Assembly (NCBI RefSeq): GCF_011303555.1 | Contig: NZ_CP049868.1 | Span: 5,704,001-5,768,000, forward strand | Direction: 5' to 3' | Length of the DNA: 64,000 nt | From: Pedobacter sp. HDW13 | GTDB lineage: Bacteria; Bacteroidota; Bacteroidia; Sphingobacteriales; Sphingobacteriaceae | Part shown: piece by piece, positions 16,636 through 25,428 of the stretch | Numbering within the stretch: the first letter of the stretch is position 1 | Layout of the letters: every line of letters starts with the position of its first letter | The notes under the pieces: model-generated | The model's input: only the letters and a program-made list of their open reading frames with translations | The model's database searches: none | Told to the model about the DNA's origin: nothing | Made by a program: the position numbers and the translations under genes

Positions 16636-16971
16636 TTAACCCCACAACTTGCTCCACCAGCTTTCTTCAAAGCCAATGTACAAGCCATCCTCCCGCAATT
16701 CGGTTGGATAGATGCGAATGTAATCTCCCTGCCCTTCTGCTCCTCTTCCGGTTTCGAGGCTGTACTCATAACGGTGAATGGGACAAATTAAATGCCCGTT
16801 TTTACACCAGCCCCCGCTAAAATGTCCGCCTGCATGTGGACAATGTGATTGGGTAGCGATAAGCTTGTCTTCATTATTGATTACACAGATCTGTTTGCCA
16901 CCAATCGAAATGGTTTTAATGTCGTCGGCTGGTGGAATCTGATTGTTATTTAAGGCTTTAAACCACTTCAT
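16636..16971 (-). CDS. Rieske [2Fe-2S] ferredoxin-like protein
   Basis: A 111-residue single-domain Rieske protein. Both cluster motifs are present: SHCPHAGGHF (Cys and His) and LICPIHRYEY (Cys and His), separated by a normal loop, so it should bind a [2Fe-2S] cluster. The ATG at 16971 (MKWFKALNNNQIPP) is preferred to a codon six upstream. Proteins of this size act as electron carriers for oxygenases or as nitrite-reductase small-subunit-like proteins. There is no oxygenase or reductase next to it, so the partner is unknown. It is divergent from queE. Confidence 0.85.
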   Translation of the reverse strand: MKWFKALNNNQIPPADDIKTISIGGKQICVINNEDKLIATQSHCPHAGGHFSGGWCKNGHLICPIHRYEYSLETGRGAEGQGDYIRIYPTELREDGLYIGFEESWWSKLWG

Positions 16972-17078
16972 ACAGCTAAAATACGGCAAATAAATATCAG
17001 TATTATTTCATCTTTCTATTAAATTTCGAAATAGGAACTGCTTCCCCATATTTTTTTAAGATATTTGCATCCTCAAAA

Positions 17079-17702
17079 ATGAAACAAGACATTCCAGAAG
17101 ACGGCACATTACTTCCTTTAATGGAAGAATTTTACACCATACAGGGCGAAGGATTTAACACTGGCAAAGCGGCATATTTTATCCGTTTGGGCGGTTGCGA
17201 TGTGGGTTGCCACTGGTGCGATGTTAAAGAAAGCTGGGATGCCGAAATGCACCCGCTAACCGCTTCGGATGTTATTGTAGAAAATGCCGACCGCTTTCCG
17301 GGTAAAGCCGTTGTAATTACCGGTGGTGAGCCTTTAATTTACAACCTCGATTACCTGACCAATAAGCTGAAAGAAAGAGGCATACTAACCTTTATTGAAA
17401 CCTCTGGTGCCTACCCGCTATCTGGCAACTGGGACTGGATCTGTTTATCGCCCAAAAAATTTAAAGCACCAAGGCCAGACATTACCCCTTTTGCCAACGA
17501 GCTGAAAGTAATCGTTTTCAATAAAAGCGATTTTAAATGGGCAGAAGAATATGCCGCAATGGTATCGCCGGGCTGTAAGCTTTATCTCCAGCCCGAATGG
17601 TCAAAATCCAAGGAAATTACACCAATGATTATCGACTATGTGATGGCCAATCCGAAGTGGGAAATTTCTTTACAAACACACAAATTTTTAAATATTCCTT
17701 AA
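17079..17702 (+). CDS. queE: 7-carboxy-7-deazaguanine synthase (radical SAM)
   Basis: Radical SAM enzyme that converts 6-carboxytetrahydropterin to 7-carboxy-7-deazaguanine in queuosine precursor synthesis. The 207-residue product starts with LLPLMEEFYTIQGEGFNTGK, where the TIQGEG segment is typical. The cluster motif CDVGCHWCDV has Cys-x3-Cys-x2-Cys. AVVITGGEPLIYNL follows near residue 85. Other que genes are not in the window. A near-consensus -7 box (GATATTTG) ends 11 bases before the ATG. Very likely correct. Confidence 0.95.
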   Translation: MKQDIPEDGTLLPLMEEFYTIQGEGFNTGKAAYFIRLGGCDVGCHWCDVKESWDAEMHPLTASDVIVENADRFPGKAVVITGGEPLIYNLDYLTNKLKERGILTFIETSGAYPLSGNWDWICLSPKKFKAPRPDITPFANELKVIVFNKSDFKWAEEYAAMVSPGCKLYLQPEWSKSKEITPMIIDYVMANPKWEISLQTHKFLNIP

Positions 17703-17738
17703 AAACGATACATTAGCTTTATAACCAAATGTTAATGT

Positions 17739-19625
17739 ATGAGGTTTTGTCTGTTCCTATGTTTTAGTTTTTTGAGCTTTTGTGCATTTGCGCAAGGCTC
17801 GGGCAATAAAAAAGCACAAAATTCTTTTGAGAACGCAGGTGCCGCAATCCAAAAGCAGGATTTCGCAGGTGCTGAACAGTTACTGAAAAATGCCGTTGAA
17901 AGCGATCCGCTATTCCAGAATGCCTATATTGTTCTGGCTGGGGTTTACAAAATCCAACGGAAATATCTCGAAGCTAAAGGCGCTTATCAAAAAGCCATAC
18001 TTGTTAATAAAAGCGTAAAACCTGAGGTTATTTTTGGCCTGGCAGAAACTGAGTTTGCTACACAGGATTATACTAAGGCAAAACAAGATTTCGACACCTT
18101 TTTGGCCCTCGATGCTTCATCTGAACGTGCTAAAAAAGCAAAGAAATACTTACTGGATTGCGATTTCGCTATTTCAGCAGTTAAAAAACCGGTAAAATAT
18201 ATACCAACCAATCTCGGTGAAGGGGTGAATACAACAGATGCCGAGTATTTCCCTGCGTTGACTGCAGATGGCGAAACCTTAATATTTACCCGACAGGTTA
18301 ATGGCAACGAAGATTTCTGGACTTCACAATTCAAAAATAATACCTGGACTAAAGCTACGCCCTTATCGGCCAAAATAAATACCGAACGCTATAACGAAGG
18401 TGCACAAACCATTTCACCTGATGGCAAATACCTTTTTTTTACGGGCTGTAACCGCCCTGACGGATTGGGCAGATGCGACATTTATGTTTCGCACCGTGAA
18501 GGCAAAGACTGGGGCGAGCCTTACAATGTAGGTAAGCCTGTAAACTCCGAATATTGGGAGTCGCAACCTGCCATTAGCCCTGATGGTAGAACCTTGTATT
18601 TCATCAGCAACCGACCTGGTGGTTCTGGTGGTTACGATATATGGAAAAGCACCATTACTGATGACGCTAAGTGGGGGCCTGCAGTGAACCTTGGTCCGGA
18701 TATTAATACCGCATATGATGAAAATACACCTTTCTTACATGTAGATGGAAAAACCCTCTATTTTTCATCAGACGGATGGCCGGGTTTTGGCAACAAGGAT
18801 ATTTACTACAGCCGCATGGATGACAGCGGAAAATGGCAGAAACCATTTAATATTGGCTACCCCATTAATTCGTTCGATGATGAGAGTGGTTTAGTTGTAA
18901 GTGCCGACGGAAACTTTGGTTTGTTTTCGTCGAATTTAAAGAACGGCTTTGGTGCGCAAGACATTTACAGTTTTGGGATTCCGGAGCAAGCCAGGCCGGC
19001 AAAAATTACCTATGTTAAAGGCGTAGTAAGAGATAAGGACACTAAAAAAACCATTGAAAGTAACGTTCAGGTAATCGATCTTAAAACCAATAAGACCGTT
19101 TTTGATGACTACACCGATCCTGAAACGGGCGAATTTCTCGCGGTAATGCCCATAGGGAGCGACTATTTGTTTAACGTAAACGCTGAAGGTTACCTGTTTT
19201 ATTCAGAAAATTTCGAACTAAAAGCAGCTGATATTAGCAAACCCTACCAGATAGCGGTAGAGATTGAAAAAATAAAACAGGGCGGTAACGTAACCCTTCG
19301 CAATATATTTTTCGACACCAATAAATTTAACCTGCTGCCTGCTTCTATCCGCGAGCTCGATTTATTAATTGAGTTCCTGCATCAAAATGAATCGGTTAAC
19401 ATCGAAATTCAAGGACATACTGATAATGTTGGCGATGATAAGCTGAATGAGAAATTATCGTTTAATCGGGCAAATGCAGTGTACGATTACCTGATTAAAA
19501 ACCAGATTGATACCAAAAGGCTTACTTTTAAAGGCTTGGGTGCAAGCAAGCCAATTGCTGATAATAAAACTGAACTGGGCAGAAAAAATAACAGGAGAAC
19601 CTCTTTCGTGATTACGAAGGTTTAA
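17739..19625 (+). CDS. OmpA-family protein with TPR and PD40 repeats (PorE-like)
   Basis: A 628-residue envelope protein with a signal peptide (FLSFCAFAQ, cleaved around residue 19). Domain order is TPR repeats (about 25-140), PD40/WD40-like propeller (about 155-420, with repeated SPDGxxLYF motifs such as ISPDGRTLYFISNRPGGSGG), a carboxypeptidase-like beta domain (about 430-510), and a C-terminal OmpA peptidoglycan-binding domain (IEIQGHTDNVGDDKLNEKLS). This is the architecture of PorE of the type IX secretion system, which links the machine to the cell wall. No other por/gld genes are near, so a T9SS role is an inference from architecture. It is 36 bases after queE. Confidence 0.85.
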   Translation: MRFCLFLCFSFLSFCAFAQGSGNKKAQNSFENAGAAIQKQDFAGAEQLLKNAVESDPLFQNAYIVLAGVYKIQRKYLEAKGAYQKAILVNKSVKPEVIFGLAETEFATQDYTKAKQDFDTFLALDASSERAKKAKKYLLDCDFAISAVKKPVKYIPTNLGEGVNTTDAEYFPALTADGETLIFTRQVNGNEDFWTSQFKNNTWTKATPLSAKINTERYNEGAQTISPDGKYLFFTGCNRPDGLGRCDIYVSHREGKDWGEPYNVGKPVNSEYWESQPAISPDGRTLYFISNRPGGSGGYDIWKSTITDDAKWGPAVNLGPDINTAYDENTPFLHVDGKTLYFSSDGWPGFGNKDIYYSRMDDSGKWQKPFNIGYPINSFDDESGLVVSADGNFGLFSSNLKNGFGAQDIYSFGIPEQARPAKITYVKGVVRDKDTKKTIESNVQVIDLKTNKTVFDDYTDPETGEFLAVMPIGSDYLFNVNAEGYLFYSENFELKAADISKPYQIAVEIEKIKQGGNVTLRNIFFDTNKFNLLPASIRELDLLIEFLHQNESVNIEIQGHTDNVGDDKLNEKLSFNRANAVYDYLIKNQIDTKRLTFKGLGASKPIADNKTELGRKNNRRTSFVITKV

Positions 19626-19639
19626 TATTTTAAGTTGTG

Positions 19640-19711
19640 ATTCTGAATGTAGTGAAGAATCTCCCTCAAATGAAAACACATCCACAAAAGATGCTTCATT
19701 GCATTCAGCAT
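19640..19711. repeat. Second type of dispersed inverted repeat
   Basis: Arms at 19640-19662 (ATTCTGAATGTAGTGAAG...) and 19689-19711 (AGATGCTTCATTGCATTCAG...) are inverted copies at 19 of 23 positions. It resembles the 6315 family in layout (CTGAA...ATCT) but has a different core. Confidence 0.6.
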
Positions 19712-19769
19712 ATAAAAATCGCGAAATCACATCGCTATAGCTTTAAGACCCCACCTGCACGGGAATGAC

Positions 19770-20071
19770 TGTCTAAATTCGCTAGAGGTGGGTGTCTCTT
19801 TAATAAATACCACGCCACGTTTCCAGTCATCTCCCGCTTTAAACCTCAGGTTTACTTCTTCAAAAAGTACTATGAAAAAGTACATTGAAGCCAAGCAGCT
19901 TTACGTCGACAAACATAAATCCAACCAGGCTTACATAATATTTCCCCTCCCAACTATCAAATTCAGTATTAGGCGGTAAATACTTTAAAAGAATTTCCTT
20001 ATCTACAGCATACTGTGCAAGTGCAAGCTTACTCCCTCTGCAGTTAAGAAAACTCCTTTGTTTGAAACCAT
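19770..20071 (-). pseudogene. Decayed DUF2071 (YqjF-like) gene
   Basis: Minus-strand translation gives pieces of one protein in different frames. MVSNKGVFLTAE starts at 20071. After a one-base shift comes SKLALAQYAVDKEILLKYLP, then SWEGKYYVSLVGFMFVDVKL, up to a stop at 19870. After another shift comes FEEVNLRF joined directly to GDDWKRGVVFIKE. These match in order the N-terminal half of DUF2071 proteins (COG3361), normally about 240 residues. The C-terminal half and an internal stretch are missing. The ATG overlaps the kdsA stop as TAATG, so the gene was once coupled to kdsA. Frames and family were judged by eye. Confidence 0.8.
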
Positions 20072-20883
20072 TACAAAACCGCTTGTCTGATACGGATCAG
20101 TTTGGTTAAAGTTTCTTCAAGCAAATCTAAATGCAGCATATTGGCTCCATCAGATTTGGCATTAGCCGGATCGGGATGTGTTTCGATGAACAGGCCATCG
20201 GCACCAACGGCAATGGCTGCTTTAGCAATGGTCGAAATTAATTCGGGTTTACCACCAGTAACACCGCTGCTTTGGTTGGGTTGCTGCAAGCTATGGGTAC
20301 AATCCATCACCACGGGTACGCCAAAACTTTGCATTTCGGGTAAACCGCGATAATCAACTATTAAATCCTGATAACCAAAGGTATTTCCTCTGTCGGTTAA
20401 AATCACTCTATCATTACCGGCTTCTTTAATTTTCTCCACTGCAAATTTCATCGAACCAGCTGATAAAAACTGGCCTTTTTTTACGTTAACTACTTTGCCA
20501 GTTTGGGCTGCTGCAATTAACAAATCGGTTTGGCGACATAAAAATGCCGGAATCTGCAATACATCTACATAAGCTGCTGCCATAGCCGCTTCATCACTTT
20601 CGTGAATATCGGTTACTGTAGGCACACCAAATTCGCGGCCAACCCTTTCCAAAATCCTTAAAGCCTTTTCATCGCCAATGCCTGTAAATGAACTGCCTTT
20701 GCTCCTGTTAGCTTTGCGGTAAGAACCTTTAAAAATATAAGGAATTTTAAGTTTATCGGTTATGGTAATAATCTTCTCTGCAATGCGCATGGCAATTTCT
20801 TCGCCTTCAATAGCACATGGACCAGCCATTAAAAAGAAATTCCCTGAATCTGTATTTTTTATTTTATCTAAATAGTTAAGCAT
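20071..20883 (-). CDS. kdsA: 3-deoxy-8-phosphooctulonate synthase (Kdo-8-P synthase)
   Basis: Condenses phosphoenolpyruvate and arabinose 5-phosphate to Kdo 8-phosphate for the lipopolysaccharide core. The ATG at 20883 (MLNYLDKIKNTDSGN) gives 270 residues, the usual size; a longer frame to 20985 runs through repeat DNA and is rejected. Motifs include FLMAGPCAIEGEE, IFKGSYRKANRSKGSSF and PVVMDCTHSLQQP. The Cys in AGPCAIE, where E. coli KdsA has Asn, marks the metal-dependent class. kdsD, making its substrate arabinose 5-phosphate, lies beyond recQ on the other strand. Secure. Confidence 0.96.
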   Translation of the reverse strand: MLNYLDKIKNTDSGNFFLMAGPCAIEGEEIAMRIAEKIITITDKLKIPYIFKGSYRKANRSKGSSFTGIGDEKALRILERVGREFGVPTVTDIHESDEAAMAAAYVDVLQIPAFLCRQTDLLIAAAQTGKVVNVKKGQFLSAGSMKFAVEKIKEAGNDRVILTDRGNTFGYQDLIVDYRGLPEMQSFGVPVVMDCTHSLQQPNQSSGVTGGKPELISTIAKAAIAVGADGLFIETHPDPANAKSDGANMLHLDLLEETLTKLIRIRQAVL

Positions 20884-20984
20884 GTAAAATGGATGATGTG
20901 TGATGGAAGATGTAAAATGGATAATAGACAAGAAGATGGGAAAAATAACTGGATACATGATCCATATTACCTTTCCCATCTTCA
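20884..20984. repeat. Intergenic repeat with inverted repeat between recQ and kdsA
   Basis: GAAGATGGGAAA (20932-20943) and TTTCCCATCTTC (20972-20983) pair perfectly over 12 bases. The adjoining GGATGATGTGTGATGGAAGA and GATGTAAAATGG segments resemble the repeat at 25341-25430. Confidence 0.6.
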
Positions 20985-23174
20985 TTAATTCCCTAGTTCT
21001 GACATGAATTTAATGCGCATCAATTGAATTTCTTCGCGCGTGTAGTCTGTTTCGCCTAGCTCGTTTAAGGCTTCATCAATAGAATCGCTTTCTGCAGCCC
21101 TGAAATAATCAAAAACTTCATCCTGTCTGTCGTCATCAATTACTTCATCAATGAAATAATTCAGGTTGAGCTTTGTTCCGGAGTTTACAATCGATTCTAC
21201 TTCTTTAAGGATTTCCTCGTAGGTAATACCTTTTGAATCGGCAATATCTTCGAGGCCAATCTGCCGATCTATATTCTGGATGATGGAAACTTTCATTTGC
21301 GATTTATTGGCCTGGGTTTTAATAATCAGGTCAATCGGGCGCTCAATGTCGTTATCCTCTACATATTTTTTAATCAGTTCAATAAACGGCGTTCCGAATT
21401 TCATTGCCTTTCCTGAACCTACACCAGAAATCTGACGAAGTTCATCCATAGCGATGGGATAATGTGTACACATTTCCTCCAGCGAAGGATCCTGGAATAC
21501 CACGAACGGTGGAACGTTTTTCTGCTTAGCGATTTTTTTACGTAAATCTTTCAGCAACGATAAGAGGTGCGTATCTAAAGCACTTGTGCCTTGCTTAACA
21601 TCATCATCATCATCGTCGGCACCACTTTCAATCGGCTCGTTTAAAATAAACTTCAGGCTGTAAGGGTTAACAATAAAATCTTTTCCCTGCCTGGTTAATT
21701 TTAATAAACCATAATTATCGATATCCTTAAAAAGGAAATTATTTAACACTGCCTGGCGTACAATCGATTTCCACATCAGTTCGCCATCTTCTTTACCGAT
21801 ACCGAACTCAGGTACTTTGCTGTGCTCATAAGCAATGGTCTGGGCAGTTTCTAAACCTAAGAAAACATTCAATAAATGGGCATCATCAAACTTCTCGCCT
21901 GTTTTTTCTATGAATTTTAAAAGGGTAGACAATTGATTTTCAGCATCAAATTGCTTTTTAGGCTTCTTGCAGTTATCGCACATGCAATTACAGCCTGTTT
22001 CGTTAAAGTTTTCGCCAAAATAATGCAAAATCTGTTTACGGCGACAAACGCCCGATTCGGCATAATCAATTACTTCTTTTAATATCTGTGTACCAATTTC
22101 CCTTTCAGAAACCGGTTTATCTTTCATAAACTTAGCAAGCTTATCTACATCTTTTTGCGAGTAGAAAGCAATACAAACCCCTTCGCCGCCATCACGTCCG
22201 GCCCTACCTGTTTCCTGGTAATAGCCTTCCATGCTTTTAGGCACATCGTGGTGAATTACAAAACGTACATCCGGTTTATCGATCCCCATACCAAAGGCAA
22301 TAGTGGCTACAATCACCTCGGCATCTTCCATTAAAAATTTATCCTGTGTTTCTGCCCTCACCTTAGGGTCTAAACCTGCGTGGTATGGCAAAGCACTAAT
22401 GCCGTTTAAGTTTAAAGCTTCGGCAACTTCCTCTACTTTTTTACGGCTTAAACAGTAAATAATCCCAGATTTACCGGGATTGGATTTAATGTACTTGATA
22501 ATCTCTTTGGTAATATCGCGCTTGGGGCGGATTTCGTAAAACAGGTTCGGCCTGTTAAATGATGATTTAAACAGGGTAGCTTCTGTCATCCCCAGGTTCT
22601 TCATAATATCCTGCTGCACTTTTGGTGTAGCGGTAGCCGTTAAAGCTATAATTGGAATATTATTGCCCAAACCAGCGATAACCTGTTTTATTTTACGGTA
22701 TTCAGGCCTGAAATCGTGCCCCCATTCAGAGATACAGTGTGCTTCATCTACCGCAACGAAAGAGATTTTAATCAGATTTAGAAATTCAATATTATCTTGC
22801 TTTGCTAGCGATTCAGGTGCAACATACAATAATTTGGTCTGACCGCTTAAGAGATCAGATTTAACTTGCGTAATTTCAGATTTATTGAGAGATGAATTCA
22901 GAAAATGAGCGATACTGTCATTTCCACCAAAAGCCCGCAATTGGTCTACCTGGTTTTTCATTAATGCAATTAACGGAGAAATAACAATTGCCGTCCCTTC
23001 GCTCATTAAAGCTGGTAACTGATAGCAAATCGACTTTCCTCCGCCTGTTGGCATAATAACAAATGTGTTATTGCCTTCTAAAATATTTGTTATGATCGAC
23101 TCCTGATCACCCTTGAAATTGTCAAACCCGAAGAAATTTTGTAGGTTATCAAATAACGACTTTTTCACGTCCAT
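20985..23174 (-). CDS. recQ: ATP-dependent DNA helicase RecQ
   Basis: A 3'-5' helicase of the RecQ family acting in recombination and replication-fork repair. I start it at the ATG at 23174 (MDVKKSLFDNLQNFFGF), typical for the phylum, giving 729 residues. Features in order: Walker A in IMPTGGGKSICYQL, Walker B and aromatic loop in VDEAHCISEWGHDFRPEY, motif VI in YQETGRAGRDG, zinc-binding Cys cluster ending in CNCMCDNC, winged helix, and an HRDC domain (LRQISGVGSGKAMKFG). An acidic DDDDDD stretch precedes the HRDC. It is divergent from kdsD. Confidence 0.97.
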   Translation of the reverse strand: MDVKKSLFDNLQNFFGFDNFKGDQESIITNILEGNNTFVIMPTGGGKSICYQLPALMSEGTAIVISPLIALMKNQVDQLRAFGGNDSIAHFLNSSLNKSEITQVKSDLLSGQTKLLYVAPESLAKQDNIEFLNLIKISFVAVDEAHCISEWGHDFRPEYRKIKQVIAGLGNNIPIIALTATATPKVQQDIMKNLGMTEATLFKSSFNRPNLFYEIRPKRDITKEIIKYIKSNPGKSGIIYCLSRKKVEEVAEALNLNGISALPYHAGLDPKVRAETQDKFLMEDAEVIVATIAFGMGIDKPDVRFVIHHDVPKSMEGYYQETGRAGRDGGEGVCIAFYSQKDVDKLAKFMKDKPVSEREIGTQILKEVIDYAESGVCRRKQILHYFGENFNETGCNCMCDNCKKPKKQFDAENQLSTLLKFIEKTGEKFDDAHLLNVFLGLETAQTIAYEHSKVPEFGIGKEDGELMWKSIVRQAVLNNFLFKDIDNYGLLKLTRQGKDFIVNPYSLKFILNEPIESGADDDDDDVKQGTSALDTHLLSLLKDLRKKIAKQKNVPPFVVFQDPSLEEMCTHYPIAMDELRQISGVGSGKAMKFGTPFIELIKKYVEDNDIERPIDLIIKTQANKSQMKVSIIQNIDRQIGLEDIADSKGITYEEILKEVESIVNSGTKLNLNYFIDEVIDDDRQDEVFDYFRAAESDSIDEALNELGETDYTREEIQLMRIKFMSELGN

Positions 23175-23265
23175 TTTGTGTAATAAAATATGCGATGCTA
23201 TTTTTCTATCCAAAATAACATAATTTTACAAGAATTTCAAGTATTAACAGACAATTATTTTCTCT

Positions 23266-24234
23266 TTGAAAAGTAAAAAATCAATTATACAATCGGCTGT
23301 AAGCACTTTAGAGCTCGAAGCAGCAGCAATATTAAACGTTGCCAGAAATATTAATGACGATTTTGAAAAAGTCGTAACCAGCATTTTACACTGCAAAGGC
23401 CGGGTGATTGTAACCGGAATTGGCAAAAGTGCAATTATTGCCCAAAAAATTGTGGCCACCTTTAATTCAACCGGTACACCAGCTATATTTATGCATGCTG
23501 CCGATGCCATTCACGGCGATTTGGGCATGATCCAGATAGACGATGTAATTATCTGCCTTTCAAAAAGCGGCAACACGCCCGAAATTAAAGTACTTGTTCC
23601 CTTACTCAAAACTTCGGGTAACCTTTTAATTGGTATGGTAGGTGAATTAGGCTCTTTCCTGGCCGAACAGGCAGATCTGATTCTGAACACTGCTTTCGAA
23701 AAAGAGGCTTGTCCGCATAATCTGGCTCCCACTACCAGTACCACTGCACAACTTGCCCTGGGTGATGCCCTGGCTATTTGCCTGCTCGAATGCCGTGAGT
23801 TTAATGAAGCAGATTTTGCGAAATACCACCCTGGTGGATCCTTAGGTAAAAAGCTGTATCTAAAAGCGAGAGACCTGGCCCTATCCAACGAAAAACCATC
23901 TATTTCACCCACAGCATCGGTAAAAGATGTACTGATCGAAATTAGTAAAAACCGTTTAGGCGCCGTAGCTGTTGTAGATAACAACAACCATATACTTGGG
24001 GTAATTACCGACGGCGATATTAGGAGGATGTTGGAAAACAACAATACAATTGAAAATTTAAAAGCCGAAGATATTATGGGCAAAACACCCAAAAGCATCC
24101 AACATGATGCTTTGGCAGTGGATGCCCTGGAGATTATCAAACAAAATAACATAACACAGTTGTTAGTTCTGGAACAAAACACTTACTTTGGCATCATCCA
24201 TTTGCACGACCTCTTAAACGAGGGGATTGTGTAA
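23266..24234 (+). CDS. kdsD: Arabinose-5-phosphate isomerase (KdsD/KpsF)
   Basis: Converts ribulose 5-phosphate to arabinose 5-phosphate, the first step of Kdo synthesis. The 322-residue protein has an N-terminal SIS domain (VTGIGKSAIIAQKIVATFNS, MHAADAIHGDLGMI) and two C-terminal CBS domains (about 205-320). The start is a TTG at 23266; no in-frame ATG precedes the conserved N-terminal helix. With kdsA nearby it forms a Kdo supply module. manC follows 14 bases downstream on the same strand, so the two are probably cotranscribed. Confidence 0.93.
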   Translation: MKSKKSIIQSAVSTLELEAAAILNVARNINDDFEKVVTSILHCKGRVIVTGIGKSAIIAQKIVATFNSTGTPAIFMHAADAIHGDLGMIQIDDVIICLSKSGNTPEIKVLVPLLKTSGNLLIGMVGELGSFLAEQADLILNTAFEKEACPHNLAPTTSTTAQLALGDALAICLLECREFNEADFAKYHPGGSLGKKLYLKARDLALSNEKPSISPTASVKDVLIEISKNRLGAVAVVDNNNHILGVITDGDIRRMLENNNTIENLKAEDIMGKTPKSIQHDALAVDALEIIKQNNITQLLVLEQNTYFGIIHLHDLLNEGIV

Positions 24235-24248
24235 TTTTAAAACATAAA

Positions 24249-25340
24249 ATGAATAAAGATTATTATGCCTTAATTATGGCCGGCGGCGTAGGAAGCCGTT
24301 TTTGGCCGGTAAGCAGAACAGAATATCCAAAACAATTTATTGATTTCTTTGGCATTGGTAAAACACTGATACAAAGTACTTATGACAGATTTTTAAAAAT
24401 CTGCCTACCTGAGAATATTTTTATTGTTACCAACGAGATTTATGTAGATCTGGTAAAAGAACAACTGCCGCAGTTAAGCGAAAACCAAATATTAGCAGAG
24501 CCATTACTTAGAAATACGGCACCATGCATTGCCTACGGAAGTTTTAAAATTGCTGAGTTAAACCCCAATTCTACCATTGTAGTTGCTCCTTCCGATCATA
24601 CCATTGGCAATATGGACGAGTTTATAAAATCGATAGAACAATCTTTAGATGCAGCATCGAAAAATGATTGCTTGATTACTTTAGGCATTAAGCCAAATCG
24701 TCCGGATACGGGATACGGATACATACAACACACTGATTATGTGCTAAATACCGATACAGATTTACACAAGGTTAAAACATTTACAGAAAAACCCAACCTC
24801 GAACTGGCCAAATCATTTATTCAAAGTGGCGATTTTTTATGGAATGCGGGAATTTTCATATGGTCATCAAAATCCATTCTGAAAGCTTTTGAGAAACACT
24901 TGCCCGATATGTATGAAATATTCAATCTGGGCAGGGCTGACATGAACACAGCAGGTGAAAAAGAGTTTATCAACAATGCTTATTTTCAGTGTACTAACAT
25001 CTCTATAGATTTTGGCATTATGGAAAAAGCCGAAAATGTATATGTGCTTCCCTCCGATTTTGGCTGGTCTGACTTAGGTACCTGGGCTTCGATTTACGAA
25101 ATGGCCGAAAAAGATTACGTTGGAAATGCAGTTATCCCGTCAGAACAGGTTATTATGTTCGATTCTTCGAACTGTATGGTAAATGTACCAAAAGATAAGC
25201 TGGTGATTATGCAGGGTTTGCACGATTATATTGTAGTAGAAAACAACAATATGCTAATGATTTGCCCAAGAAACGAAGAACAACGTGTTAAAGAATTCGT
25301 TGCAGAAGTAAAATCGCGTTTTGGCAATAAATTCATTTAA
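24249..25340 (+). CDS. manC: Mannose-1-phosphate guanylyltransferase
   Basis: Makes GDP-mannose from mannose 1-phosphate and GTP for surface polysaccharides. The 363-residue product has the nucleotidyltransferase signature IMAGGVGSRFWPVSRTEYPK at the N-terminus, VVAPSDHTIG near residue 115, and FTEKPNLELAKSF with FLWNAGIFIWSS in the sugar-binding part. It lacks the C-terminal phosphomannose isomerase cupin of the long bifunctional enzymes. It lies 14 bases after kdsD. Secure as to reaction. Confidence 0.94.
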   Translation: MNKDYYALIMAGGVGSRFWPVSRTEYPKQFIDFFGIGKTLIQSTYDRFLKICLPENIFIVTNEIYVDLVKEQLPQLSENQILAEPLLRNTAPCIAYGSFKIAELNPNSTIVVAPSDHTIGNMDEFIKSIEQSLDAASKNDCLITLGIKPNRPDTGYGYIQHTDYVLNTDTDLHKVKTFTEKPNLELAKSFIQSGDFLWNAGIFIWSSKSILKAFEKHLPDMYEIFNLGRADMNTAGEKEFINNAYFQCTNISIDFGIMEKAENVYVLPSDFGWSDLGTWASIYEMAEKDYVGNAVIPSEQVIMFDSSNCMVNVPKDKLVIMQGLHDYIVVENNNMLMICPRNEEQRVKEFVAEVKSRFGNKFI

Positions 25341-25428
25341 AGATGTAACATGGACGATGTAAGATGGATGATGTAGCATAGTTCCGCATCCCCCATCTTA
25401 CATTTTCCATCATACATCCATCTTACAT
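25341..25428. repeat. Intergenic inverted repeat between manC and rlmB
   Basis: ATGTAAGATGGATG (25357-25370) pairs perfectly with CATCCATCTTACAT (25415-25428), and the whole interval is built of related GATGTAA and CCATCTTACATT units. It lies between convergent genes and may act as a terminator in both directions. It overlaps the rlmB stop codon by one base. Related units occur at 20884-20984. Confidence 0.65.

Noticed and set aside
16580..16641. Short CRISPR-like array
   Set aside because: The repeated units are only 9-11 bases, irregularly spaced and AT-rich, with no cas gene; they are low-complexity direct repeats.
19788..19979. 63-codon plus-strand frame after the PorE-like gene
   Set aside because: The minus strand of the same region reads as pieces of a DUF2071 protein, so this frame is a shadow of a pseudogene.
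20884..20985. N-terminal extension of KdsA
   Set aside because: It is encoded by repeat DNA between recQ and kdsA and is absent from the normal family length.
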